The translations under genes were made by a program, and so were the position numbers. Positions 1 to 8,440 of a DNA stretch of 64,000 nucleotides are shown one piece after another. Source of the stretch: Thermotoga neapolitana DSM 4359 (lineage in GTDB: Bacteria; Thermotogota; Thermotogae; Thermotogales; Thermotogaceae); NCBI RefSeq assembly GCF_000018945.1, contig NC_011978.1:1-64000 (forward strand), in the 5' to 3' direction. Numbering within the stretch: the first letter of the stretch is position 1; each line of letters starts with the position of its first letter. A model generated the notes under the pieces. It saw nothing but the letters and a program-made list of their open reading frames with translations, did no database searches and had not been told where the DNA came from.

Positions 1-95
1 ACTCATAAAAAATTTTTGGATATCACGTAACTAAATTATACACTAATTGTCTTTCAAAGTAATTTGTTTGTAATAAAAGTAACACAAAATTAACC

Positions 96-123
96 TTGAC
101 AGCGAGGAGGGGGTGTGTATAAT
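96..123 (+). promoter_or_regulatory. Sigma-A-type promoter of the polyamine operon
   Basis: A perfect TTGACA (96-101) and a perfect TATAAT (118-123) are separated by 16 bp. They lie just upstream of the HTH-cupin regulator and so probably drive regulator, speD and speE. The AT-rich stretch from 1 to 95 shows no gene. A regulator that binds its own promoter here is possible, but no clear dyad was identified. Confidence 0.85.
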
Positions 124-182
124 AATGTCTGTGATACTGAACAAATTTGTCAACTATAGTGGTCAAAGGGGCTGGGAATTTT

Positions 183-713
183 GTGAGGATCGGTGAAAAA
201 CTCAAAAAACTCAGGCTCTCGAGGGGACTCACTCAGGAGGAACTCGCAGAACGAACGGATCTTTCAAGGAGTTTCATATCACAACTTGAGTCGGACAAAA
301 CATCACCCTCCATAGACACACTCGAGAGAATCCTCGAGGCACTGGGAACCGATCTGAAACACTTCTTTTCCGACTTCGAAGAGGAAAGGGTTGTGTTTAA
401 AAAAGAGGAAAGAGTTCCGGTCTACGACGAGCCTGAGGGTGTGAAGAGCGAGATTTTGATGAGTGGTGTGGAGGACAAGGAGATAGATCCAATACTGGTA
501 ACGCTCGAGCCCGGTGCTCAGACAGAGGAAGAATCTTATCACGAAGGGTCGGAGTTTGGTTTTGTGATTCAGGGAAAGATCGATCTCTATCTCGACGGCA
601 AAAGGTACAGGTTGAAGGAAGGAGACTGCTTCTACTACAGGGCGGACAAGAAACACTACGTGAAGAATCCGGGTAAGAAGAAGGCGGTGTTACTCTGGAT
701 CATGATTGACTGA
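183..713 (+). CDS. XRE-family HTH transcriptional regulator with C-terminal cupin domain
   Basis: This 176-residue protein has a lambda-repressor-like helix-turn-helix at about residues 3-58 (motif LTQEELAERTDLSRSFISQL) and a small cupin barrel at about residues 105-175, with HEGSEFGFVIQG and a glycine-rich turn before DCFYY. This is the PuuR-like architecture, in which the cupin senses a small ligand and the HTH binds DNA. Translation could begin at TTG 147, but GTG 183 gives the standard MRIGEKLKKLR start after a weak GGGG site. It sits 25 bp before speD and under the same promoter, so control of polyamine synthesis in response to polyamines is a reasonable inference. The ligand is not shown by the sequence. 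Confidence 0.85.
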   Translation: MRIGEKLKKLRLSRGLTQEELAERTDLSRSFISQLESDKTSPSIDTLERILEALGTDLKHFFSDFEEERVVFKKEERVPVYDEPEGVKSEILMSGVEDKEIDPILVTLEPGAQTEEESYHEGSEFGFVIQGKIDLYLDGKRYRLKEGDCFYYRADKKHYVKNPGKKKAVLLWIMID

Positions 714-738
714 AAATCTTCAGAGGGGAGGGATTCAC

Positions 739-1131
739 ATGAAAAGCCTGGGAAGGCACCTGGTGGCGGAGTTTTACGAATGTGACAAGGAGATTCTCGA
801 CAACGTGCAACTCATTGAGCAGGAGATGAAACAGGCAGCCTACGAAAGTGGAGCGACAATAGTCACATCAACGTTTCACAGGTTCCTCCCCTACGGGGTG
901 AGTGGTGTGGTGGTGATTTCCGAATCCCACCTAACCATTCACACCTGGCCAGAGTACGGCTATGCTGCGATCGATCTGTTCACCTGCGGAGAGGACGTGG
1001 ACCCATGGAAGGCGTTTGACCATCTGAAAAAAGTCCTCAAGGCAAAGAGGGTACACGTTGTGGAACACGAAAGAGGCAGGTACGACGAGATAGGAATCCC
1101 GGAGGACTCGCCGCACAAAGTCACCGTTTGA
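739..1131 (+). CDS. speD: S-adenosylmethionine decarboxylase proenzyme (class 1B)
   Basis: SpeD decarboxylates AdoMet to give the aminopropyl donor for spermidine-type polyamines. The 130-residue proenzyme carries the self-processing serine: cleavage between Glu62 and Ser63 in VVISESHLTIH yields beta and alpha chains and a pyruvoyl group. His68 and Cys83 (LFTCGED), the other conserved catalytic residues, are present, so the enzyme should process and function. ATG 739 follows the GAGGGGAGGG site at 723-732. An upstream in-frame start at 706 overlaps the regulator and has no better site. The stop codon overlaps the AGGAGG of speE, which suggests coupled translation. Confidence 0.97.
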   Translation: MKSLGRHLVAEFYECDKEILDNVQLIEQEMKQAAYESGATIVTSTFHRFLPYGVSGVVVISESHLTIHTWPEYGYAAIDLFTCGEDVDPWKAFDHLKKVLKAKRVHVVEHERGRYDEIGIPEDSPHKVTV

Positions 1132-1144
1132 GGAGGTGTGTGAA

Positions 1145-2026
1145 TTGAAAGAACTGGAAAGAGAACTTCAGCCAAGACAGCACCTCTGGTACTTCGAATA
1201 CTACACGGGAAACAACGTGGGGCTTTTCATGAAGATGAACCGCGTGATTTACTCAGGACAGAGCGACATACAGAGGATCGACATCTTTGAAAACCCCGAT
1301 CTCGGTGTAGTCTTCGCACTCGATGGCATCACGATGACAACAGAGAAAGACGAGTTCATGTACCACGAGATGCTCGCACACGTTCCCATGTTCCTTCATC
1401 CCAACCCGAAGAAGGTGCTCATCATCGGTGGAGGAGACGGAGGAACACTCAGAGAAGTCTTAAAGCACGATAGTGTGGAAAAGGCGATTCTCTGTGAGGT
1501 CGATGGCCTCGTCATAGAAGCGGCGAGGAAATATCTGAAACAGACCTCCTGTGGTTTCGACGATCCCAGAGCGGAGATCGTGATAGCGAACGGTGCCGAA
1601 TACGTGAGGAAGTTCAAAAACGAGTTCGACGTCATCATCATAGACTCCACGGACCCGACGGCGGGTCAGGGCGGGCACCTCTTCACCGAGGAGTTCTACC
1701 AGGCCTGCTACGACGCATTGAAGGAAGACGGAGTCTTCTCTGCAGAAACGGAGGATCCGTTCTACGACATTGGATGGTTCAAACTCGCCTACAAGAGGAT
1801 CAGCAAGGTCTTTCCTATCACGAAGGTTTACCTTGGTTTCATGACCACCTATCCCTCCGGCATGTGGTCCTACACCTTCGCCTCCAAGGGAATAGACCCG
1901 ATAAAAGACTTCGACCCGGAAAAGGTGAGAAAGTTCAACAAAGAACTGAAGTACTACAACGAAGAAGTCCACGTTGCCTCCTTTGCCCTCCCGAATTTCG
2001 TGAAGAAAGAACTCGGACTGATGTGA
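1145..2026 (+). CDS. speE: Spermidine synthase / polyamine aminopropyltransferase
   Basis: This enzyme transfers the aminopropyl group from decarboxylated AdoMet to a diamine or polyamine. It has an N-terminal beta domain and a Rossmann fold with IIGGGDGGTLREV, the acidic CEVD after beta 2, and the catalytic segment IIDSTDPTAG. In 296-residue numbering the two aspartates are Asp170 and Asp173. TTG 1145 is 8 nt after the AGGAGG at 1131-1136; the longer GTG 1136 start overlaps that site. Thermotoga orthologues are known to accept several polyamine substrates, so products longer than spermidine are plausible. It is last in the regulator-speD-speE operon and is followed by a strong terminator. 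Confidence 0.96.
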   Translation: MKELERELQPRQHLWYFEYYTGNNVGLFMKMNRVIYSGQSDIQRIDIFENPDLGVVFALDGITMTTEKDEFMYHEMLAHVPMFLHPNPKKVLIIGGGDGGTLREVLKHDSVEKAILCEVDGLVIEAARKYLKQTSCGFDDPRAEIVIANGAEYVRKFKNEFDVIIIDSTDPTAGQGGHLFTEEFYQACYDALKEDGVFSAETEDPFYDIGWFKLAYKRISKVFPITKVYLGFMTTYPSGMWSYTFASKGIDPIKDFDPEKVRKFNKELKYYNEEVHVASFALPNFVKKELGLM

Positions 2027-2030
2027 ACAG

Positions 2031-2051
2031 CCCCGCTTCGGCGGGGTTTTT
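2031..2051 (+). terminator. Rho-independent terminator after speE
   Basis: A perfect 6-bp stem CCCCGC/GCGGGG is closed by the stable TTCG tetraloop and followed by five T residues. It starts 4 nt after the speE stop and separates the polyamine operon from miaB. Confidence 0.93.
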
Positions 2052-2057
2052 CCTTTC

Positions 2058-2066
2058 TGGTATAAT
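2058..2066 (+). promoter_or_regulatory. Extended -10 promoter of miaB
   Basis: TGG-TATAAT is a perfect extended -10 element 33 bp before the miaB start. The place for a -35 box falls inside the speE terminator hairpin and does not match TTGACA, so recognition would rest on the extended -10. Confidence 0.7.
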
Positions 2067-2098
2067 CTAATTAGCCTGAACGAACTGGGAGGTCGAAC

Positions 2099-3430
2099 AT
2101 GAGATTTTACATCAAGACCTTCGGCTGTCAGATGAACGAGAACGACTCGGAAACGATGGCCGGTCTTCTAATGAAGGAAGGGTTCACCCCCGCCTCGGCT
2201 CCCGAAGAGGCGGATGTGGTCATCATAAACACCTGTGCAGTGAGAAGAAAGTCTGAGGAGAAGGCCTACAGCGAGCTCGGTCAGATGCTGAAGATCAAAA
2301 GGAAAAGAAAGCTCGTTGTGGGAGTTGCGGGTTGTGTCGCCGAAAAGGAAAGAGAGAAACTCCTGGAGAGAGGAGCCGACTTCGTCCTTGGAACCCGTGC
2401 CGTTCCGAGGGTGACAGAGGCCGTCAAAAAAGCACTCGAAGGAGAAAAGGTGGCGCTCTTTGAAGACCACCTGGACGAGTACACACACGAACTTCCAAGG
2501 ATAAGAACGAGCAGGCACCACGCATGGGTCACGATCATCCACGGCTGTGACAGGTTCTGTACCTATTGCATCGTCCCCTACACCCGGGGAAGGGAAAGAA
2601 GCAGACCGATGGCGGACATCCTGGAAGAGGTGAAAAAACTCGCAGAGCAGGGCTACCGTGAGGTTACCTTCCTCGGCCAGAACGTGGACGCCTACGGAAA
2701 GGACCTGAAGGATGGCTCCTCTCTTGCAAAACTCCTCGAGGAAGCCTCGAAGATCGAGGGAATAGAGCGAATCTGGTTTCTCACCTCCTATCCAACGGAC
2801 TTTTCCGATGAACTCATAGAGGTGATAGCAAAAAACCCGAAAGTGGCAAAGTCCGTTCACCTTCCCGTTCAGTCCGGAAGCAACAGAATTTTGAAACTCA
2901 TGAACAGAAGGTACACGAAGGAAGAGTACCTTGCCCTCCTCGAGAAGATCAGATCGAAGGTGCCAGAGGTTGCAATAAGCAGTGACATCATCGTGGGCTT
3001 TCCCACGGAAACGGAAGAGGACTTCATGGAGACGGTGGACCTTGTAGAGAAGGCACAGTTCGAGCGTCTGAACCTTGCCATTTACTCTCCACGTGAGGGA
3101 ACTGTAGCCTGGAAGTACTACAAAGACGACGTGCCCTACGAAGAAAAGGTGAGACGTATGCAGTTTCTCATGAACCTCCAGAAGAGGATCAACAGAAAAC
3201 TCAACGAGCGATACAGAGGAAAGACGGTGCGTATCATCGTCGAAGCGCAGGCAAAGAACGGCCTCTTCTACGGCCGCGACATCAGGAACAAGATCATCGC
3301 CTTCGAAGGTGAAGATTGGATGATAGGGCGCTTTGCGGACGTGAAAGTGGAAAAGATCACTGCAGGGCCCCTCTACGGAAAGGTGGTCTGGGTTGAAAAG
3401 ACTCCTTCTCCCGTTTCTTCTTCTGAGTGA
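2099..3430 (+). CDS. miaB: tRNA-2-methylthio-N6-dimethylallyladenosine synthase
   Basis: MiaB is a radical-SAM methylthiotransferase that adds a methylthio group to C2 of i6A37 in tRNAs reading UNN codons. The 443-residue protein has the N-terminal UPF0004 domain with Cys10, Cys46 and Cys79, which hold the second 4Fe-4S cluster. The radical-SAM cluster is held by Cys150, Cys154 and Cys157 in [11 protein letters not shown]-terminal TRAM domain lies at about residues 375-435. All six cysteines are present. GGGAGG precedes ATG 2099. The end overlaps the next gene by 38 nt, so the two are probably co-transcribed. Confidence 0.97.
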   Translation: MRFYIKTFGCQMNENDSETMAGLLMKEGFTPASAPEEADVVIINTCAVRRKSEEKAYSELGQMLKIKRKRKLVVGVAGCVAEKEREKLLERGADFVLGTRAVPRVTEAVKKALEGEKVALFEDHLDEYTHELPRIRTSRHHAWVTIIHGCDRFCTYCIVPYTRGRERSRPMADILEEVKKLAEQGYREVTFLGQNVDAYGKDLKDGSSLAKLLEEASKIEGIERIWFLTSYPTDFSDELIEVIAKNPKVAKSVHLPVQSGSNRILKLMNRRYTKEEYLALLEKIRSKVPEVAISSDIIVGFPTETEEDFMETVDLVEKAQFERLNLAIYSPREGTVAWKYYKDDVPYEEKVRRMQFLMNLQKRINRKLNERYRGKTVRIIVEAQAKNGLFYGRDIRNKIIAFEGEDWMIGRFADVKVEKITAGPLYGKVVWVEKTPSPVSSSE

Positions 3431-4253
3431 AGTTCTTCTTTCACAGGTCTACTTCAGCATGGTGGATGACCTTTCTTTTCTTGTCATCTCACACCTGGAG
3501 TCTGCAAGCGATGTGACGGTGGTCGCCTACTCGATCGACCCTGATTATCTTGGCCTGAAAGAGTGCAGCATGGCCACAGAAGTTCCCGTAGAAGGTGCCT
3601 TCGTTCACATCTCAGATGGGCTTCTTCACTCGAAGTTCATCGTCCTCGACCACGAAACGGTGATCTTCGGCTCTGCGAACTTCAACCGCTCCAGCTTAGA
3701 AGAACATCTGAACAACCTCATCGTCTTTCACTCCAAAGAGATAGCGGACTTTTTCGAGGGAATTTATGACTGGCTCGTTCACGGGAAAAGGCCACAGGTT
3801 CGGCTCAAGACTGAAGAAGGTGAGTTCTTTTTGATCCCCGCGGTGGATGTCGAAGAGATCGTCTTGGATTCGCTCTGGAAAGCGAAAAGGTACGTTCTTC
3901 TCTGCAGCTACGCTTTCACAGATGAAGACGTCTTTGCCACGCTGAAATTCCTCTCCTCGCAGGGTGTGGAGGTGTACATCATCACGGACGAGTGGTTCGA
4001 GTCTTCAAGGCTCAGGGAACTTCCCCTTGAGACCTTCCACGTCCTCGAGGTGAGAGAACCCTTGATGCACCACAAGTTTCTTGTCGTCGATGGAAAAACT
4101 CTGATCACGGGTTCTGCCAACTTCACAGAGAGCGGGTTTCACAGAAATGTGGAAGTGATGTTCGAAACGAGTAACAGAGAGTACGTAGAATCTTTCGAGG
4201 AAGAGTTCAACAGGATCTGGAGGGGATACTTTGTACAGGGTGTTCGTTTTTGA
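3393..4253 (+). CDS. Exported phospholipase D-like protein with two HKD motifs
   Basis: This 286-residue protein starts with a likely signal peptide ([18 protein letters not shown]) and contains two PLD-superfamily active-site motifs: His79-Lys81-Asp86 in HSKFIVLD and His226-Lys228-Asp233 in HHKFLVVD, each followed by GSANF. Both halves are intact, as expected for a pseudo-dimeric phosphodiesterase. The family includes phospholipases, Nuc-type endonucleases and lipid synthases. The short length and export signal favour a Nuc-like nuclease or phosphodiesterase, but the substrate cannot be told. TTG 3393 follows AAGGTGGT and lies inside miaB. The 3' end overlaps the next gene by 23 nt. Confidence 0.8.
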   Translation: MKRLLLPFLLLSEVLLSQVYFSMVDDLSFLVISHLESASDVTVVAYSIDPDYLGLKECSMATEVPVEGAFVHISDGLLHSKFIVLDHETVIFGSANFNRSSLEEHLNNLIVFHSKEIADFFEGIYDWLVHGKRPQVRLKTEEGEFFLIPAVDVEEIVLDSLWKAKRYVLLCSYAFTDEDVFATLKFLSSQGVEVYIITDEWFESSRLRELPLETFHVLEVREPLMHHKFLVVDGKTLITGSANFTESGFHRNVEVMFETSNREYVESFEEEFNRIWRGYFVQGVRF

Positions 4254-5037
4254 CCTGGACGGAACGCTCCTGAACGACAGCCTGGAGATCTCGGAAAAGG
4301 ACAGAAAAGTGATCGAAAGGCTCTCGAGAAATTGCCACGTCGTTTTTGCAAGCGGAAGAATGCTCGTTTCCACACTGAACGTGGAGAAAAGGTACTTCAA
4401 AAGAACCTTTCCCACGATCGCTTACAACGGTGCGATGGTGTACCTTCCAGAAGAAGGCGTCGTCCTGAACGAAAAGATCCCGCCTGAGGTAGCAAAAGAC
4501 ATCATAGAATACATAAAACCGCTCAACGTTCACTGGCAGGCTTACATTGACGATGTGCTCTACTCCGAAAAGGACAACGAAGAGATAAAAAGCTACGCAA
4601 GACACTCGAACGTGGACTACCGCGTTGAACCGAACCTTTCTGAACTCGTCTCAAAGATGGGAACGACGAAACTTCTTCTCATCGATACCCCGGAAAGACT
4701 CGACGAGTTGAAAGAGATTCTCTCTGAAAGGTTCAAAGATGTGGTGAAGGTCTTCAAGTCCTTCCCTACTTACCTTGAAATCGTTCCGAAGAACGTGGAC
4801 AAAGGAAAGGCACTGAAGTTTTTGAGAGGGAGGATGAACTGGAAAAAGGAAGAGATCGTCGTCTTCGGTGACAACGAGAACGACCTGTTCATGTTCGAGG
4901 AAGCGGGGCTTCGCGTGGCCATGGGAAACGCCATCGACAAGGTGAAGGAGGCGGCGGACGTTGTCACGCTCACTAACAACGATTCTGGTGTGTCTTATGT
5001 TCTTGAGCGCATTTCCACAGATTGTCTTGATGAGTGA
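4231..5037 (+). CDS. HAD-superfamily Cof-type phosphatase
   Basis: The 268-residue cytosolic protein has the HAD nucleophile motif FDLDGTLL with Asp8 and Asp10. It has motif II FASGR, a C2B-type cap between about residues 85 and 190, a motif III lysine in DKGKALKFL, and the metal-binding GDNENDLFMFEEA. This is the Cof/YbiV class that dephosphorylates sugar phosphates and similar small molecules; the physiological substrate is not evident. A T. maritima protein of this kind has been crystallised. TTG 4231 follows GGAGGGGAT. It overlaps the PLD gene by 23 nt and the next gene by 77 nt, so this is a tightly packed operon. Confidence 0.9.
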   Translation: MYRVFVFDLDGTLLNDSLEISEKDRKVIERLSRNCHVVFASGRMLVSTLNVEKRYFKRTFPTIAYNGAMVYLPEEGVVLNEKIPPEVAKDIIEYIKPLNVHWQAYIDDVLYSEKDNEEIKSYARHSNVDYRVEPNLSELVSKMGTTKLLLIDTPERLDELKEILSERFKDVVKVFKSFPTYLEIVPKNVDKGKALKFLRGRMNWKKEEIVVFGDNENDLFMFEEAGLRVAMGNAIDKVKEAADVVTLTNNDSGVSYVLERISTDCLDE

Positions 5038-5731
5038 GATACCGGAGAGCACCAGTACTTCTGTGGCGGTGAACGTTCCCCTTCAGAGCATACTGAAGGA
5101 TGTTTCCCTTCTATGTCTTGGAAGTTCTGGAAACCTGAACCTCTCGAGGGATGTAGGAATCGCCGTGGGAAAGATCCTGAAAGAAAGGGGAGTCTCTTAC
5201 TACGTATTTGGCAGTTTCGACGTTCTGAGAAGAACAGACCCTGATCCCCTCCTGAAAGTTTCCTCCTCCCCATACATCACCGCACAGGTTCTCTCTCTCC
5301 TTGCAGAGGGGCTCTCCATCGCCGGTGTCGTTCCTGTCTTCAACGCAACAGGCCCCGTCAATGATCAGGTTGTCACCGCTCTCATCACGAGAAAGGCCAC
5401 CTACCCTGTGATGGTGGAAGATATGGAAAAGTACGAGTACCTGAAAAAACTCGGCTACACCACAACGTTCGTTATGGACACGAAGGGAAACGTGCTCGTG
5501 GGAAGGCCAGTAAGATTCTCCTGGGCCTATGGAAAGGAGATAGACTACGAAGATCTCAGAAGGGAAGTTCTGGAAAGCTCCGTAGTCCTTCTGGATAGAA
5601 ACACGGGAAGAATCAGTGTGAACGATCCATGGGGTGGTGGAGTGCTCGTTTTTTCCAACGAAGAGTGGCTTTTGAAGATCGCACAGGACGTGCTCGATGG
5701 GAGAAGAGCCCCTACAGGAAGGACACCTTGA
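4961..5731 (+). CDS. Exported protein of unknown function, weakly GH3-like
   Basis: I do not recognise this 256-residue protein with certainty. TTG 4961 has AAGGAGG nine bases upstream and yields a signal peptide (LTTILVCLMFLSAF). The middle, about residues 55-135, follows the order seen in family 3 glycosidases of the NagZ type: a GVSYYVFGSFDV strand, then SSPYITAQVLSLLAEGLSIA, then GVVPVFNATG where NagZ has its KHFPG loop. The Lys-His pair of NagZ is absent, and the length is well below the usual 330 or more residues. It may be an inactive or binding derivative. It is the last gene of the miaB operon and overlaps the HAD gene by 77 nt. Confidence 0.6.
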   Translation: MSRSLTTILVCLMFLSAFPQIVLMSEIPESTSTSVAVNVPLQSILKDVSLLCLGSSGNLNLSRDVGIAVGKILKERGVSYYVFGSFDVLRRTDPDPLLKVSSSPYITAQVLSLLAEGLSIAGVVPVFNATGPVNDQVVTALITRKATYPVMVEDMEKYEYLKKLGYTTTFVMDTKGNVLVGRPVRFSWAYGKEIDYEDLRREVLESSVVLLDRNTGRISVNDPWGGGVLVFSNEEWLLKIAQDVLDGRRAPTGRTP

Positions 5732-5732
5732 T

Positions 5733-6072
5733 TCACATTTTTTCTGCAAGCTCTTTAAGAAAATCTTTGAATTCGCCTATTTCTTCTCTGAAACGTTCGT
5801 AAACAGTCCACGCTCTTTCCAGAAGAGGTTTCATCCTCGCCCATTCCAGAAGATAACCGTACACGTTCCTGAAAACATGTCTGAATCTCAGATATTCATC
5901 AAGAGTTTCCCTGAGTTTTTTTGAAATCACAGCGGGACGAACCCTCGGGATCTCAAGCGACATTTTGTTCAGTAACCTCGCTCCGTTCATCTCATAAGAT
6001 ATCAGTTCGAAGGAGACTTCCGAGCGCCCTCAAGATGAAACGGTCTGGCTCTTTATTGGAAAATTCTCTGCT
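5733..6072 (-). pseudogene. hepT: Broken HepT-like HEPN toxin gene
   Basis: The minus strand encodes two halves of a HepT-like ribonuclease toxin in different frames. The upstream half reads EFSNKEPDRFILRALGSLL. The downstream half (5733-5990 and a little above it) reads FELISYEMNGARLL, then EIPRVRPAVIS and YLRFRHVFRNVYGY. The RHxFRNxYGY segment is the HEPN catalytic motif (R-x4-6-H type). The segment usually joining the halves (HDFYTGVE-like) is missing, with a frame change near 6013-6018. An in-frame TAA at 6073-6075 closes the frame above. An 85-residue ORF from ATG 5990 covers the catalytic helices but not the N-terminal part. The MntA partner lies just upstream. Confidence 0.75.
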
Positions 6073-6110
6073 TTACTCTTTCATCTCTTTCACAACCACA
6101 TCAAGGGCAT

Positions 6111-6509
6111 CTATCTATCTCCGCTATCAGTGAGAGAATCTGTTCCCTCTTCAATCTCCATTCCCTCCCTCTCGATCAGGTTCCTGAGGAACGCAGGACA
6201 TCCTTCAAGATCGATCAGATCTACCTCGAACTCAGAGAGCCTGTTGATCTCAGAGAGCACCCTGAAGTACTCCTCTTTCGGAAGGCCTTCCACCGCAAGA
6301 TCGATATCGGATCGCTCAGTGAACTCTCCTGCCCCTCTTAAGTACTTCGCAAGAGAGCCAAAAAGAACCACCCTTTTTGCACCGTACTTTTCTCTCAGTA
6401 CCCTGGTGACCTTCCTTGCCTCTTCAAGAGCCTTCTGAGCCATCAATTTCATCTTTTCTTCTTCCTTCTTTTTTCTCTCTACCCAGGCCCTTATATACTC
6501 TTCGTACAT
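6111..6509 (-). CDS. mntA: MntA-like nucleotidyltransferase (antitoxin of a HepT/MntA pair)
   Basis: The 132-residue protein is a minimal nucleotidyltransferase. Its nucleotide-binding Gly51-Ser52 lies in VVLFGSLAKY, and Asp68 and Asp70 in RSDIDLAVEG fit the GS-x10-15-DxD pattern. In characterised pairs such proteins AMPylate the HEPN toxin to silence it. A basic helical N-terminus (WVERKKKEEEKMK) precedes the core. ATG 6509 follows GGAGGAG and lies inside the end of ispF. The toxin downstream is broken, so this may be an orphan antitoxin. The active-site residues are intact. Confidence 0.82.
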   Translation of the reverse strand: MYEEYIRAWVERKKKEEEKMKLMAQKALEEARKVTRVLREKYGAKRVVLFGSLAKYLRGAGEFTERSDIDLAVEGLPKEEYFRVLSEINRLSEFEVDLIDLEGCPAFLRNLIEREGMEIEEGTDSLTDSGDR

Positions 6510-6973
6510 TTTTTCTCCTCCACAAGACACACCGCATATGCGGAGATTCCCCTTTCTTCTCCCTCAAACCCCAGCGTGTTTCCGCTCTTGAACTTCACGT
6601 TCACACGGGATGTTTCAAGTGCACTTTTGAGGTTTTCCAAGATCTTTTCTCTGTAGGGGGAGAGTTTCACGATGGAGGCCACAACCGTTGCGTCCACGTT
6701 GACCACACTGAATCCTCTCTCCTCCAGTATCTTCACCGTTTCTTTCAAAAGGTCCAGACTGTTTGCGTCCTTGTACTCCTTCGTCTCCGGAAACCACGTT
6801 CCTATGTCGCCAAGACACCCTGCCCCCAGAAGGGCATCTATGATCGCATGTGAGAGAACATCTCCGTCGGAATGTCCAAGACTTCCAAGGGGTGCGTCTA
6901 TCTCCACCCCGGCAAGGACCAGCCTTCTTCCCTCAACGAGCGGATGTCTGTCGTATCCAAAGCCGATGAACAT
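6491..6973 (-). CDS. ispF: 2-C-methyl-D-erythritol 2,4-cyclodiphosphate synthase
   Basis: IspF closes CDP-ME-2-phosphate to MEcPP in the non-mevalonate isoprenoid pathway. The 160-residue protein has the zinc ligands in GYDRHPL (DxH), the conserved LGHSDGDVLSHAIIDALLGA containing the third ligand histidine, and DIGTWFPETKEYKDANSL. The usual length is about 157-162 residues. ATG 6973 has GGAGAG seven bases upstream; the longer GTG 6988 start is less likely. The gene starts 4 nt after the endonuclease-like gene, and its end overlaps the MntA start by 19 nt, so the three are co-transcribed although unrelated in function. Confidence 0.96.
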   Translation of the reverse strand: MFIGFGYDRHPLVEGRRLVLAGVEIDAPLGSLGHSDGDVLSHAIIDALLGAGCLGDIGTWFPETKEYKDANSLDLLKETVKILEERGFSVVNVDATVVASIVKLSPYREKILENLKSALETSRVNVKFKSGNTLGFEGEERGISAYAVCLVEEKKCTKSI

Positions 6974-6977
6974 GGAA

Positions 6978-7508
6978 TCACTCTCCACGATAGTGCAGTT
7001 TCTCCCAGTAAACCTCTCTTTTTTCCACCACGTCCCTTACCTGTCTTTCTCTGGTGTTCAGATTTCCCGTTTTTCCCGTCTTGACCTCAACAAACACTAT
7101 TCTTCTCAAGTTTCCTTCACTCAAACCATCGAAGACCACAAAATCCACTGGAGTTCCTATAAATCTTGCATCTTTTGGATTGTATCTGAATTCTGGGAAG
7201 AAAGGTATCAGGTGCTCTGTAACCTGACCCATTATCACACTTTTGCTTTTGTTGATGGCATCCTCTCTGATCCTTTTCTCCTCTTCCATCTTCCACTCCT
7301 GAAATTTCACTTCGTATTCTCTTTTCAAATTTGCCTCAAGAACTCTTCTCTGGAGTTCCCACTCGCTCTTCTTCCACTCTTCAAACATTTTCATAGCATT
7401 GCTCTCAATTTTTCCCCTGAGTTCCTGGATCTCGCGTGACATTTTCAGAAGGTTTCTTGTCAGGATAAAAACAACGATGATGAGAATTACGATGATCAAA
7501 ACCGTCAT
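6978..7508 (-). CDS. Membrane-anchored endonuclease-related protein (Holliday-junction-resolvase-like)
   Basis: The 176-residue protein starts with one membrane helix (VLIIVILIIVVFIL), continues with a charged coiled coil (about residues 22-85, ELQRRVLEANLKREYEVKFQ), and ends in a restriction-endonuclease-like core: GTPVDFVVFDGL, then IVFVEVKTGK, then a basic RERQVRDVV helix. The D-x(n)-ExK pattern and this order match the family described as related to archaeal Holliday junction resolvases (Endonuc_Holl). An intact ExK motif suggests a nuclease. Why it should be tethered to the membrane is unknown. ATG 7508 follows AGGAGGGGG. Confidence 0.8.
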   Translation of the reverse strand: MTVLIIVILIIVVFILTRNLLKMSREIQELRGKIESNAMKMFEEWKKSEWELQRRVLEANLKREYEVKFQEWKMEEEKRIREDAINKSKSVIMGQVTEHLIPFFPEFRYNPKDARFIGTPVDFVVFDGLSEGNLRRIVFVEVKTGKTGNLNTRERQVRDVVEKREVYWEKLHYRGE

Positions 7509-7541
7509 GTAAATCCCCCTCCTCTATTCACATATTCTACA

Positions 7542-7550
7542 TGTTAAAAT
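7542..7550 (+). promoter_or_regulatory. Possible extended -10 promoter of nadE
   Basis: TG-T-TAAAAT (7542-7550) is a one-mismatch extended -10 element 18 bp before the nadE ATG, in the short divergent gap with the endonuclease gene. No good -35 box was seen. The predicted transcript would have a very short leader that still carries GAGGGTGA. Confidence 0.45.
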
Positions 7551-7567
7551 CCCAGAGGGTGACCACA

Positions 7568-8413
7568 ATGAAAGAAAGTCTCATCAGTTTCATAAGAGAA
7601 AAGATAGAAGAGTACAACTACAGAGGAGCCGTCGTTGGTGTGAGTGGTGGGGTGGATTCCGCCGTCGTTCTCTCGCTGTGTGTTCAGGCACTGGGAAAAG
7701 ACAGGGTCTTTGCGCTCATCCTTCCTGAAAGGGACTCCTCGAAAGATTCATTGAAGGATGCCGTAGATCTCTGTGAGACTCTCGGTGTCGAGTACAGGAA
7801 AAGATCGATCACACCCATTCTGAGAAAGATCGGCGCCTACAGGCTCTTTCCCCCAAGGTTTTTCCTTCCAAACTCGATCGTGAAAAGATACGTCCTGAAC
7901 AGGTGGAACACACTCTCGAAAGACCCTTTCCTGGACGATCTCAGAAACACCGGCCCTGAAGAGTTCCTGAAAGGTCTTGCGTACTACAGGATAAAGCACA
8001 GAATCAGAATGTGCCTTCTCTACTTCGAGGCAGAAAAGAGAGGATACGCCGTCGTGGGAACAACAAACAGAACGGAGTATCTGACGGGCCTTTATGTGAA
8101 ATGGGGTGACGAGGCAGTCGACATAGAACCCATCATGCACCTGTACAAGACACAGGTCTTCGAACTCGCAAAAGAGATGAACGTTCCAGAAAAGATCCTG
8201 AAAAAACCCCCTTCTCCCGATCTCATTCCCGGCATCACAGACGAGATGGCGTTCAACATGAGTTACTTGGAACTCGACCGCATTCTGATGAAACTCGAAA
8301 AAAACGAAGACCTCTCAGACGAGGACCCGAAAAAAGTCGAGAGGGTGAAGAAGATTCTGGAATTTTCAGAAAAGTACAGAAGAGACATTCCCATCACTTT
8401 TGATAGAATATGA
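7568..8413 (+). CDS. nadE: NH3-dependent NAD+ synthetase
   Basis: NadE makes NAD+ from deamido-NAD+ with ATP and ammonia. The 281-residue protein has the ATP-pyrophosphatase P-loop SGGVDS (residues 26-31), the deamido-NAD segment VVGTTNRTEYLTGLYVKWGD, and DIEPIMHLYKTQVFELA. There is no N-terminal glutaminase domain, so ammonia is taken directly or from a partner. ATG 7568 has GAGGGTGA upstream. It is followed 27 nt later by the chain-length gene and probably shares a transcript with it. Confidence 0.93.
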   Translation: MKESLISFIREKIEEYNYRGAVVGVSGGVDSAVVLSLCVQALGKDRVFALILPERDSSKDSLKDAVDLCETLGVEYRKRSITPILRKIGAYRLFPPRFFLPNSIVKRYVLNRWNTLSKDPFLDDLRNTGPEEFLKGLAYYRIKHRIRMCLLYFEAEKRGYAVVGTTNRTEYLTGLYVKWGDEAVDIEPIMHLYKTQVFELAKEMNVPEKILKKPPSPDLIPGITDEMAFNMSYLELDRILMKLEKNEDLSDEDPKKVERVKKILEFSEKYRRDIPITFDRI

Positions 8414-8440
8414 TACAGAACACACCAGGGAGGGAAAAAC

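Noticed and set aside
1-95. A gene or RNA in the first 95 bases
   Set aside because: Only AT-rich sequence without frame, start site or structure; a minus-strand 69-codon frame there overlaps the promoter and regulator.
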